A stretch of 64,000 bases of DNA from NCBI GenBank assembly GCA_018268195.1, contig JAFDWZ010000010.1:18682-82681 (forward strand). Direction: 5' to 3'. The notes beneath the pieces are model-generated. The model was not told the origin of the DNA. It made no database searches and saw only the letters and a list, made by a program, of their open reading frames with translations. The first letter of the stretch is position 1, and each line of letters opens with the position of its first letter. This DNA is from Bacteroidota bacterium (GTDB lineage Bacteria; Bacteroidota; Bacteroidia; AKYH767-A; OLB10). Both the position numbers and the translations under genes were made by a program. Positions 1 to 8,153 of this stretch are shown here, piece after piece.

Positions 1-89
1 AGCCAATTTTAATTTAAATTGTTTGCAGCAAGGGTCAAGCCCTATTCAGATATCAAAGGCTGAATTTAATGACTTGACCTGGTAAATAA

Positions 90-584
90 TTATTGGCCAA
101 CCTGTGAACACACGTTAGGGCATTTTGCAGTTGCTCTGAAAATTACCGGTGAGTTATCCGTACAATTTTTGATTGCAGTATTATCGCTCGTGAAGCCTTC
201 TACAATAATGGTTATATCGTCAGCTTCTTTTCCGGTTTTAGCTAAATAGCACACAATTCCGTTTGCTTTAGGATTGTCGCAGAATATTTTGTCCAATGCC
301 TTTTTGCTCAGAAATCCTCCTTTGACAGAAGTATGAAATTCATTTTGAAAAAGTTGAACATTTGCTTTCGCATCGTCTAAAGAAATACATTCTCCTCCGC
401 CTTCTTTTTCATCTGTGCTATAACGATTCGAGTCAGCGCAGGCACAAGGTAAATCCTTAGCCTGAATCGAATTTGTATCGATATTGGCAATTTGTTTTGT
501 CTCCTGATTGGAATTGCATCTGCTAAGAAAAACCATTGCATTGATAGCCACTGAGGCTATAAGAACATAATTTTTGATTTTCAT
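90..584 (-). CDS. Small Cys-rich secreted or lipoprotein-like protein, unknown function
   Basis: A 164-residue protein that I do not recognise. The N-terminus is a hydrophobic helix (about residues 6-20) ending in LSRC, which could be a poor lipobox with Cys at about 23, so export to the periplasm or outer membrane is likely. The mature part is Cys-rich (a CAC motif, GGGEC, two central Cys, then CTD, KCP and VCS near the end), which fits disulfide bonds outside the cytoplasm. It lies 39 bp downstream of, and codirectional with, a TPR histidine kinase and is probably cotranscribed with it. The ATG at 584 leads straight into the signal sequence, which supports that start. No enzymatic motif is visible. 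Confidence 0.7.
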   Translation of the reverse strand: MKIKNYVLIASVAINAMVFLSRCNSNQETKQIANIDTNSIQAKDLPCACADSNRYSTDEKEGGGECISLDDAKANVQLFQNEFHTSVKGGFLSKKALDKIFCDNPKANGIVCYLAKTGKEADDITIIVEGFTSDNTAIKNCTDNSPVIFRATAKCPNVCSQVGQ

Positions 585-623
585 AAAATTTAATTTTTGA
601 AGTTAGATATATGTTATTTGTGA

Positions 624-2630
624 TTATGAATTATAAGGTATGGCAATAATAAATTCTGTTTGAAATCCGGGTATTGATTTGGTTGTAATTTTGCCATTAA
701 ATGATTTTGTGATTTCATAAGCCATACTTAGGCCTAAACCCGTGCCTTTGCCTAATGGTTTGGTTGTAAAAAATGGCTCATAAATCCGATCAATAATCTC
801 GTCACTTATACCATTCCCATTGTCAATAATTGTTATTTCTACTGATTGACTTTTATTTTGTGTGATGATTTTTAAAACAGGATCAAAGCCGGGAAAGGAT
901 TGCATCCTTTGATACATGCTGTCAAAGGCATTGTTAATTACAATCATAACGACAGTCATTAACTCATGTGGACTGATGTTTACTTCTTTTATATGAGAGT
1001 CCTGAGATATTAGAATGCTGCAGTTAAAGTCTGCTGAGTGCGATTTGTAGCTGAATAATGCAACATTTGAAAAATCAGAAATCATTTTATTCAGATTATC
1101 AATAGTTCTTTTTTTGTTAGGCATTTGGGTATGCTTTACCATATCAAATATAATCTTCTCTGCACGCAAAGAATGTTGATAAATCAATTCTAAGTTTTTG
1201 TTTATTTCCTCACTCAATTCCTGATTTTGTATTTTAGAATCAGAATGATTCATTTCCTGAATAAGTTCGCTCGTCAGCTTGGTGAAATTAATAACAAAAT
1301 TCAATGGGTTGCGCAACTCATGAGCCAGATTTACCGACATACGCCCGAGTGAAGCCATTTTTTCGGTTTGTATCAGTTGATTTTGGGCTTTTTTGATATT
1401 TTCTAGAGCTATATTCAATTCGGTATTGGCCTTATTGAGTTCTTTTTCTTTGCGATTCTTAAACCTATATCTTCTGAATAAACTAATCGATAATGCCAAT
1501 AACATAAATACAAACAAACCCAGTACAATCTTCTGTAATCTGTTTACCTTTTGACGCTGCATTAACGCAGTTATTTTATCCTGCTGGCGGTCAAACTCTA
1601 TTCTTGTTTTCAACATGTCTACTGTTTTGTGCCGGTCTGAAGAAAACACTGAATCACGGAGGTTATAATATTTTACTAAGTAATTATTAGCTTCTTTATA
1701 ATCTTTTATTTCCGAATAGTAAGTAGAAAATAAATTAAGGATTTCTATCTTTAAGTTGGTCAGTGAATATTCATTGGCAATTTCCCATGCAATCTTTAAC
1801 GTGTGATATGCCGAATCAGGTTGCCCTATACCTAATAACATTCTGCTGTAAGGTATATACAACATGCATTTTCCGTAATTATCATCAGGGTCGTTCCAAA
1901 AAGTGTATATTTCATTAAACATTTTGGAAGCCTCGGTATACTTTTGCTGTAGAGTGTAAAGATTAGCAAGAGCTACATAGCATTCAAAATATCGGTCAGA
2001 TTTATTAGTAAATGTGTTTTTTACAAGTGACTGATTCAGCATGAACTCTGCATCATTCCATTGATGTAATTCTATATTACACAAACCAATGAGGTAATAT
2101 ACAGTTGAAAGACTACTATCTATGGCTTCCTTCTCATAAAAATCAGCCGAAATTCGGAGATTTTCTATTGATTCATCATATTGTTTCTGCAGATAATAGA
2201 TTAAACCAATCTGCATAAATGAATAAGCCTCTCCAACAGAATTTTTTTGTTTTCTAAACTGGGTAATTGCACGGTAGAGATATTCCATAGCCCGGCTATC
2301 ATCTAACTGTCGAATATAAACTTGTGCCTGATAAATGTCGCTGTAGGCAATTAAATCCGGACGATTTAATTGCCTGCCTGCAATCCTCAAACTATCTATC
2401 CAGTAAACTGCAGAATCGGTAATCTTATCAGCATACTGATAATTATTAATGATTTGCTTAATTAATTCAACTGAAACAGTATCCTGTTCGCGTAGTTTCT
2501 GATATCGCTCTATCAGTTCCAGATTATTATTACCTTTCTGAGCTATCATCTCAAGTGGAAGCATGAATAATACCACTTGTAAAAAACCAAGAAAAAGGAG
2601 GTTGCGGTAATGATGCTTTTGGAAAGCCAT
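624..2630 (-). CDS. TPR-containing sensor histidine kinase
   Basis: A 668-residue membrane histidine kinase. A signal-type hydrophobic segment (residues 10-30) is followed by a periplasmic array of TPR-like helical pairs (about 45-340), one transmembrane helix (about 367-386), a coiled coil, the HisKA H-box with phosphoacceptor His about 437 (AHELRNP), and a HATPase_c domain with N box (NNAFDSM), G1 (DNGNGIS) and the GKGTGLGLS loop. No receiver domain is fused. It lies 67 bp downstream of an OmpR-type regulator on the same strand, but that regulator already has its own kinase, so the real partner is unclear. The reading frame extends to a TTG at 2654, but that codon overlaps a TAnnTTTG promoter box, so I take the ATG at 2630. 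Confidence 0.9.
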   Translation of the reverse strand: MAFQKHHYRNLLFLGFLQVVLFMLPLEMIAQKGNNNLELIERYQKLREQDTVSVELIKQIINNYQYADKITDSAVYWIDSLRIAGRQLNRPDLIAYSDIYQAQVYIRQLDDSRAMEYLYRAITQFRKQKNSVGEAYSFMQIGLIYYLQKQYDESIENLRISADFYEKEAIDSSLSTVYYLIGLCNIELHQWNDAEFMLNQSLVKNTFTNKSDRYFECYVALANLYTLQQKYTEASKMFNEIYTFWNDPDDNYGKCMLYIPYSRMLLGIGQPDSAYHTLKIAWEIANEYSLTNLKIEILNLFSTYYSEIKDYKEANNYLVKYYNLRDSVFSSDRHKTVDMLKTRIEFDRQQDKITALMQRQKVNRLQKIVLGLFVFMLLALSISLFRRYRFKNRKEKELNKANTELNIALENIKKAQNQLIQTEKMASLGRMSVNLAHELRNPLNFVINFTKLTSELIQEMNHSDSKIQNQELSEEINKNLELIYQHSLRAEKIIFDMVKHTQMPNKKRTIDNLNKMISDFSNVALFSYKSHSADFNCSILISQDSHIKEVNISPHELMTVVMIVINNAFDSMYQRMQSFPGFDPVLKIITQNKSQSVEITIIDNGNGISDEIIDRIYEPFFTTKPLGKGTGLGLSMAYEITKSFNGKITTKSIPGFQTEFIIAIPYNS

Positions 2631-2651
2631 AGGATGCAGGGTTAATGCCTC

Positions 2652-2659
2652 CAAATATA
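2652..2659 (-). promoter_or_regulatory. Predicted -7 box (TAnnTTTG) for the TPR kinase gene
   Basis: On the minus strand this reads TATATTTG, an exact match to the Bacteroidota housekeeping -7 consensus TAnnTTTG. It ends 21 nt upstream of the ATG at 2630. It overlaps the upstream in-frame TTG and so argues against that start. I see no clear -33 TTTG. Confidence 0.45.
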
Positions 2660-2697
2660 AATATTATTTTATATAAAACGCAGTTTAATAAAAATAT

Positions 2698-3405
2698 TTA
2701 TTCTATTACAACCAGCCGATAGCCATTGCCATGTACATTCAGCAGTTCTACCTTAGGGTCATCTTTCAGATATTTTCTGATTTTGGTAATAAAAACATCC
2801 ATACTTCTTGCTGTAAAATAGTTGTCATCGTTCCAAATTTTTCGCAGTGCAACTTCACGAGGTAAAATATCATTCAGATAAAGGCATAATAATGCCAGTA
2901 GTGCAGCTTCCTTTGGCGAAAGTTTCTGTACTTTTCCGAATCCATCTATTGTGCGTAACCGGCTATTGAATTTAAAACCTCCTATAGTGAATTCTACCTG
3001 CTCATTAGCTGCTTTTACTATCGTTTCACTTCTATTAAGCAAAGCCTTTATTTTTAACAATAGAATTTCTGAATCAAATGGCTTTGTTATATAATCGTCA
3101 GCACCAATTTTAAAACCTCGTATCATATCTGTCTTCATAGATTTAGCAGTGAGGAAAATGATAGGTACATGATGATCTTTTTCTTTGATTTTCTCAGCTA
3201 AGGTAAAGCCATCCATAATAGGCATCATCACATCAAGGATGCACAAATTGAATTTTCCAGGTTCGAATTTTTCCAAAGCCTGTTGCCCGTCACGATAGAG
3301 ATACACGTCATAATCGTGAAGAGCAAGATAATCTTTCAGAACCATACCAAAGTTGGTATCGTCTTCTGCTATCAAAATTTTAGTTCTTCCTGTAAGTATC
3401 GACAT
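2698..3405 (-). CDS. OmpR-family response regulator, RprY-like
   Basis: A 235-residue DNA-binding response regulator. The receiver domain (residues 9-125) has the acidic pair ED at 14-15, phosphoacceptor Asp58 (CILDVMMP), the conserved Thr/Lys (FLTAKS) and the GADDYITKPF signature. A winged-helix trans_reg_C domain occupies about 135-235. Receiver features match the RprY family of Bacteroides and Porphyromonas, which pairs with the kinase RprX, and the adjacent upstream gene is such a kinase. The frame stays open upstream through the kinase gene's 3' end to 3564. I choose the ATG at 3405 because it gives the canonical N-terminus and a 31-bp gap, although an ATG at 3462 overlapping the kinase gene is possible. 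Confidence 0.92.
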   Translation of the reverse strand: MSILTGRTKILIAEDDTNFGMVLKDYLALHDYDVYLYRDGQQALEKFEPGKFNLCILDVMMPIMDGFTLAEKIKEKDHHVPIIFLTAKSMKTDMIRGFKIGADDYITKPFDSEILLLKIKALLNRSETIVKAANEQVEFTIGGFKFNSRLRTIDGFGKVQKLSPKEAALLALLCLYLNDILPREVALRKIWNDDNYFTARSMDVFITKIRKYLKDDPKVELLNVHGNGYRLVVIE

Positions 3406-3436
3406 ATTATTAATGTTGGTGTAATCAATAAAACTG

Positions 3437-5161
3437 TTATTTGAATTTTTTATTTTTTTCATTATGCTGTATGGGTAACAGTACTTCCATTGTGGTTCCG
3501 GCATTGCGTGAACTTTCCAATACACATATCTCGCCCTGATGCGCCTGTATAATAGCTTTGGCAAAACTTAAGCCCAAACCAAACCCTTTCACATCATGCA
3601 AATTGCCTGTGGTGGCGCGATAAAATTTTTCGAAAATATTTTTTTGTACTTCCTTGCTCATCCCAATGCCGTTGTCTTTTACTAATATCTGTACAGAGTT
3701 ATGAATGTTGGTAGTGGTGATAATTATTTCAGGTTTTTCAGGACTGTATTTGTTAGCATTATCCAGCAAGTTGACAATTGAATTGTAAATCAGGTGCTGA
3801 TCACCCGTAATGATACTCTGTGCAGCATTCAGATAAAGTTCTATTTTCCCACCCTTAGATTCAACCTGCAATTTAAACTGTGAAGCAGCTTTGGTTAGTA
3901 AATCATGTAAATTGAATTTTTCTAATTGCAGATTCAATCCTTTTTTATCCAACAATGCCATTTGTAATATAGATTCAACGTGGTTGTGCATTCGTTGATT
4001 TTCTTCTTTGATGATATTCAGATAGCGATGAACGGCATCAGGGTTTTGGGCAATTAAAGGATTTCCGGCTGCATCACTTGCCAGCGATATAGTTGCTATA
4101 GGTGTTTTAAATTCATGAGTCATGTTATTGATAAAGTCGGTCTTTATATCCGATATTTTCTTTTGTCTGAATAAGATGTAAATGGTATAGGCAGTTCCCA
4201 TCAGCATGATAATTATAAATAAGGAGGAACTGATAAGCATAACCCACATGGTTGAAAGTACATATCTGAAACTATCAGGAAAATAAACAGATAGTAGCAC
4301 AGGTTTTGCGAGTAAATCATTAGGGAATAAATCTGTTTTATATCTGCTTGATAGTATTTCTTTTTTATTCACAGGGGCATCAGTTGACATAATGTTATTT
4401 TCACCAACATTGATTACTCCGAAATGGTATGCTGTTTCAATACCTCTGCTCGATAACTCTGTGCGTATTGCAGAGTCTAATTGAGTTGGATTAATTCTGC
4501 TTTCAATATCTTTTTCATCAGTTATAAATTCAAAAGCCATGTTTTGCACTACCTTATTCCAGTTATTTATTTTGGCTTCAATTTTAGATTTCTGTTTTTC
4601 GAGAATTGTATTTCTAAGTGCTTCTGATTCTATGGAGTTATGTTCTGTTGTTTTGGTGGAGTCGTCAATAGTCAGCACCTGCCTGTTATGGCGAATTACA
4701 ATCCTTCGTCCACCCATGTGACTGATGACCATTCTTATTTCATCTTTGTTGAAATTTGCAGGCAAGGGTGGGTCAATAAGTTCGGGTGGGACTGGTGGAC
4801 TTGGTGGACTTGGTGGAGCAGGAGGAACGGTTGGTAATTCACTATCATTAGCTGACCCAAGTAAATGATTTTTTACAAGTTTCTCCTTTTCAAGCTGCTG
4901 TTCGTCCAAAATTCTCTTTTCGCGAAGTAAGGAATAAATAGAATCATTGTTAAAAGCAACAAAGCTGTTACTGATAATATTATAAACTTCCTTTTTTTCT
5001 AATTTATTGGCAACGGCCATCAATGCATCATTCGCCCGCTGGTTAAACTGTTGTTCTTTCAGATGGTAATCGTGCAATATCCAATTTACCTGCATAGATA
5101 TTATACCTATGAAAGAACCGGTAATGAGAATGGTAATTAATATAATCTTACTCTTATTCAC
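3437..5161 (-). CDS. Sensor histidine kinase, RprX-like, with proline-rich periplasmic segment
   Basis: About 574 residues from a GTG at 5161 (584 from a TTG at 5191; there is no ATG before the first membrane helix). Order: transmembrane helix (5-25), a periplasmic region of about 280 residues, second helix (about 303-331), H-box with His about 349 (THEFKTP), and HATPase_c with N box, DNGIGM and GLGLS. The periplasmic region carries a striking PPxPPxPP run at about residues 112-133, followed by a stretch common in Bacteroidota kinases of this type (SRGIETAYHFGV). There is no HAMP domain. It lies upstream of the RprY-like regulator and is divergent from a small secreted protein with the same proline repeat. 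The intergenic region holds phased TTAAC repeats. Confidence 0.9.
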   Translation of the reverse strand: MNKSKIILITILITGSFIGIISMQVNWILHDYHLKEQQFNQRANDALMAVANKLEKKEVYNIISNSFVAFNNDSIYSLLREKRILDEQQLEKEKLVKNHLLGSANDSELPTVPPAPPSPPSPPVPPELIDPPLPANFNKDEIRMVISHMGGRRIVIRHNRQVLTIDDSTKTTEHNSIESEALRNTILEKQKSKIEAKINNWNKVVQNMAFEFITDEKDIESRINPTQLDSAIRTELSSRGIETAYHFGVINVGENNIMSTDAPVNKKEILSSRYKTDLFPNDLLAKPVLLSVYFPDSFRYVLSTMWVMLISSSLFIIIMLMGTAYTIYILFRQKKISDIKTDFINNMTHEFKTPIATISLASDAAGNPLIAQNPDAVHRYLNIIKEENQRMHNHVESILQMALLDKKGLNLQLEKFNLHDLLTKAASQFKLQVESKGGKIELYLNAAQSIITGDQHLIYNSIVNLLDNANKYSPEKPEIIITTTNIHNSVQILVKDNGIGMSKEVQKNIFEKFYRATTGNLHDVKGFGLGLSFAKAIIQAHQGEICVLESSRNAGTTMEVLLPIQHNEKNKKFK

Positions 5162-5166
5162 AATTG

Positions 5167-5174
5167 CAAATTTA
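5167..5174 (-). promoter_or_regulatory. Possible -7 box (TAAATTTG) for the proline-rich kinase
   Basis: The minus strand reads TAAATTTG, an exact TAnnTTTG match, 5 nt before the GTG at 5161. No TTTG lies about 19 bp further upstream. Instead the TTAAC array begins 27 bp away, a layout that would suit an activator-dependent promoter. If the TTG at 5191 is the true start, this box is only coding sequence. Confidence 0.35.
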
Positions 5175-5200
5175 AACTTCTTTGTTACCAATTTGTGTGT

Positions 5201-5237
5201 TTAACAAATCTTTAACCCATCTTAACTGAATCATAAC
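5201..5237. promoter_or_regulatory. Candidate OmpR-type operator: four phased TTAAC repeats
   Basis: TTAAC occurs at 5201-5205, 5212-5216 and 5222-5226, and ATAAC at 5233-5237, so the repeats start 11, 10 and 11 bp apart, one per helical turn. Two of them extend to an identical TAACCCAT 21 bp apart (5213 and 5234). Direct repeats in helical phase are the classic binding-site form for OmpR/PhoB/CpxR-type regulators. The array sits between two divergent promoters that lack a good -33 element, one of which drives the kinase operon encoding an OmpR-family regulator. Autoregulation is an inference. Confidence 0.5.
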
Positions 5238-5259
5238 CCATGACTACTTTGGGCTAAGG

Positions 5260-5267
5260 TAAATTTG
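5260..5267 (+). promoter_or_regulatory. Predicted -7 box (TAAATTTG) for the proline-rich secreted protein
   Basis: TAAATTTG, an exact TAnnTTTG match, lies 27 nt before the ATG at 5295. The expected -33 position falls on the last ATAAC repeat rather than on TTTG. Confidence 0.45.
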
Positions 5268-5294
5268 ATAATTGAAAATTTAAATATCAAGAAC

Positions 5295-5636
5295 ATGAAT
5301 AAGAAAATTGTTTTGAGTGCTGTTGCTTTCATAACTGCACTATGCGCACACGGTCAAGTCCCTACAGAAAAGGAGGGAAGTTATCATCTTCAGCTTAAAA
5401 TTAGCAGTAATGATTCAACTATTGATATTGACACAACTTTTGCTGATGTCAATTCCATGAATGATTATTTAAAGGTCAACAACATTAAATTACCGGAGCC
5501 TCCTAATCCTGTAGCAGCAATAATGCCTCCCAATCCGCCAGCACCTCCCTGCATTAAAGCATCACATGCACCTTTGCCTCCGCCTGCACCACCGTTGCCA
5601 CCTACACCGCCAACACCTCCTGAGTTAAAAGATTAA
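5295..5636 (+). CDS. Small proline-rich secreted protein
   Basis: 113 residues from the ATG at 5295; an upstream in-frame ATG at 5265 overlaps the promoter box. A clear signal peptide ends at about AHGQ (residues 18-21). The mature part is about 45 residues of ordinary sequence followed by a run of PPxPP units from residue 67 to 109, ending ELKD. There is no enzymatic motif. It is divergent from an RprX-like kinase whose periplasmic part holds the same PPxPPxPP pattern, and the two share an intergenic region with phased TTAAC repeats. A role as ligand, decoy or target of that kinase is inference. It could equally be an envelope protein controlled by the system. Confidence 0.75.
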   Translation: MNKKIVLSAVAFITALCAHGQVPTEKEGSYHLQLKISSNDSTIDIDTTFADVNSMNDYLKVNNIKLPEPPNPVAAIMPPNPPAPPCIKASHAPLPPPAPPLPPTPPTPPELKD

Positions 5637-5685
5637 ATTTATCAGGTAGTTTTATTACGTGTAATTGGTTGTTTGCAGATGTGAT

Positions 5686-8145
5686 TTAAACCGGATCAAC
5701 GTCAATGTGAACCAGTATGTTTTTTGATTTCTCATGAAGCCTGTATTTCTCAAAGGCAGCAAGCATGGCAGCTCGGGTTTCTGAAGCAGATATTTTTTTG
5801 GAATTTTTCACCATGATAGTACGCAGATAATAATTTTTTATGCGAGAAACCACCGGTGAAACCGGGCCCATCGTATCAGGAAAATATTTTTTTAATTCCA
5901 TTGATAAAATTTTTGCGGCTTCATCTGTGCGGTCGGGCTGTTTGCCTTTTAATGTAATTTCTGTCAGGCGATAATATGGCGGGTAGTGAAATTTCTGTCG
6001 CTCGGCAAGTTCAAAATCTATAAAAGCTTTATAGTCGTTGTTAACCACAAACTGTAGAATGGTATGCGAAGGATTATACGATTGAATAATTACTTTTCCC
6101 TGTTCATTCTTTCGTCCGGCCCGGCCGCTAACCTGTTGCAACATCTGAAAGCTTCTTTCATAAGCTCTGAAATCGGGGAAGTTGATTAGGCTATCGGCAT
6201 TAAGGATGCCAACCAGGCTCACATTGTCGAAGTCAAGGCCTTTGGTAACCATTTGTGTGCCTACCAGAATATCGGTTTCACGAGTTTCAAAACGATAAAT
6301 AATTTCTTTGTAACTGTGCTTACCACGTGTGCTGTCGAGATCTAATCTTGCAATTTTTTTCTCCGGAAAAAATATTTGTAATTCGTCTTCAATTTTTTCA
6401 GTGCCAAACCCATGTTGTCTTAAATCAGTTTCGCCACAAGATGGACATTTCAGAGGTATTTGAGCAGTATATCCGCAGTAGTGACATCGTAAAATATCGG
6501 CACGCTTATAATAAGTTAAAGCCACATCACAATTGTTGCAATGAGGAATCCAGTTGCAATGATGACATTGAATCACAGGTGCATAACCTCTTCTGTTCTG
6601 AAATAGAATAATCTGTTTGCCTTTATTCAGTTCAACTTCCATAGATTGAATCAGCAATGGAGAGAAGTGCGATTTCATTTGCCTTCGTAGCGTCAGCTCT
6701 TTGATATTTACCAGTTGAATAAGTGGTGGAGCTATGTCGGCATGTCGTGCAAACAATTCTGTCAGGAAATATTTCCCTCTTCGTGCATTGTAATAGCTTT
6801 CGATGGAAGGTGTAGCGCTGCCCAGTAAGACATCAGCATCGTAAAGCGAAGCAAGCACTATGGCAGTGTCGCGCGCATGATATCGAGGAGCAGGATCAAA
6901 TTGTTTGTAGGAAGGTTCATGCTCTTCATCCACAATAACCAAACCCAAATTGCTGAATGGCAGAAAAACAGCAGAACGTGCTCCCAGCACCAGAAAAGGT
7001 TCTTCGTTAGATGATGCTTCAATCAGTTTAGTCCATGTAGTAGCTCTCTCATTATCATTGAATCGCGAATGATACACCAACAAACTTTTTCCAAAATGTT
7101 TTTCGAGGCGATGAATCATCTGAGTAGTAAGCGCAATTTCAGGTAGGAGATAGAGAGCTTGTTTGCCTTTTTTTAAACAGTTGTCAATGAGACGAATATA
7201 TATTTCTGTTTTGCCTGATGACGTAACGCCATGTAACAAACCTACTTTTTTAGAGGTAAAACCTTCTTGTATTTGATTCAATGCATCCTGCTGTGCTGCA
7301 TTGAGAACGTAAAAATCAGTCTTACTGTCAGTCCGGTGTCCTATTTCTTTTTCAAGAGTAATGGTTAAAAGATTTTTTTTGACTAACTGCTGAAGGGTTG
7401 TTGTATTTCCTCCTGATTTTTTCAGCAACTCTCGTTGAGGAACCTTGCCATCAGGAAAATGCGGACTTAACATCATCTGTTGCATCATTACATCTAATTG
7501 CTTAGGTGCTTTTTTTTCCAGCTTATCAAATTCTTTTTTCAAAAAATCTGCATCGGCAGTAGCTGCTGATAGTTTTACGTAATGTACCAGAGGAATTTTA
7601 AAATCTTCCTTAACATCTTCAACCGACAATGTTATGTTTTTCCGCATGAGTGATTTAACCACCGGGAATACATATTTTCTGTCAAGTATTTTAGAAATTT
7701 CTTTTAGGGTCAAAGATTTTACCGAATGTAGTGCTTCCATAACCAGAAACTCATCATCCGTAAGCACTATGTTTTGTAACTCAGCTTCAGGGTTGAGAAC
7801 TATTTTTGTTTCGCTGTTGAGTTTTAATGCAGCAGGTAATGCTGCATGCATCACATCACCAAGATTGCAGAGATAATATTTTTGTATCCATTGCCACAGC
7901 GCCAATTGTTTTTCAGTTACCACAGGCACATCATCGAGCACTGAAATAATAGCTTTGGCAACATAGCCCTCAGGGGCAACAGCATTAATATTATTTATAA
8001 CAGCAGCATAAATTTTTTGATTACCAAACGGCACCAATACTCTCTTGCCGATACCTACTTGATGCATCCATTCTTCGCCTACTGAATAGGTGAAGAGCCT
8101 GGGAAGCGGTACCGGCACAATTACTTCAATAAAACTCTGAGACAT
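5686..8145 (-). CDS. priA: Primosomal protein N' (replication restart helicase PriA)
   Basis: An 819-residue cytoplasmic superfamily 2 helicase that reloads the replisome at stalled forks. It has an N-terminal 3'-end-binding domain and winged helix, Walker A (GVTSSGKTE, about residue 305), the DEEH box, and the helicase C lobe interrupted by the zinc-binding insert (CHHC, CNNC, CHYC, CPSC, about 515-565). The C-terminal QVSGRAGR box is motif VI. The length is near that of other Bacteroidota PriA proteins. It lies 8 bp downstream of corA on the same strand and is probably cotranscribed with it. Confidence 0.97.
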   Translation of the reverse strand: MSQSFIEVIVPVPLPRLFTYSVGEEWMHQVGIGKRVLVPFGNQKIYAAVINNINAVAPEGYVAKAIISVLDDVPVVTEKQLALWQWIQKYYLCNLGDVMHAALPAALKLNSETKIVLNPEAELQNIVLTDDEFLVMEALHSVKSLTLKEISKILDRKYVFPVVKSLMRKNITLSVEDVKEDFKIPLVHYVKLSAATADADFLKKEFDKLEKKAPKQLDVMMQQMMLSPHFPDGKVPQRELLKKSGGNTTTLQQLVKKNLLTITLEKEIGHRTDSKTDFYVLNAAQQDALNQIQEGFTSKKVGLLHGVTSSGKTEIYIRLIDNCLKKGKQALYLLPEIALTTQMIHRLEKHFGKSLLVYHSRFNDNERATTWTKLIEASSNEEPFLVLGARSAVFLPFSNLGLVIVDEEHEPSYKQFDPAPRYHARDTAIVLASLYDADVLLGSATPSIESYYNARRGKYFLTELFARHADIAPPLIQLVNIKELTLRRQMKSHFSPLLIQSMEVELNKGKQIILFQNRRGYAPVIQCHHCNWIPHCNNCDVALTYYKRADILRCHYCGYTAQIPLKCPSCGETDLRQHGFGTEKIEDELQIFFPEKKIARLDLDSTRGKHSYKEIIYRFETRETDILVGTQMVTKGLDFDNVSLVGILNADSLINFPDFRAYERSFQMLQQVSGRAGRKNEQGKVIIQSYNPSHTILQFVVNNDYKAFIDFELAERQKFHYPPYYRLTEITLKGKQPDRTDEAAKILSMELKKYFPDTMGPVSPVVSRIKNYYLRTIMVKNSKKISASETRAAMLAAFEKYRLHEKSKNILVHIDVDPV

Positions 8146-8153
8146 AAGGTTAT

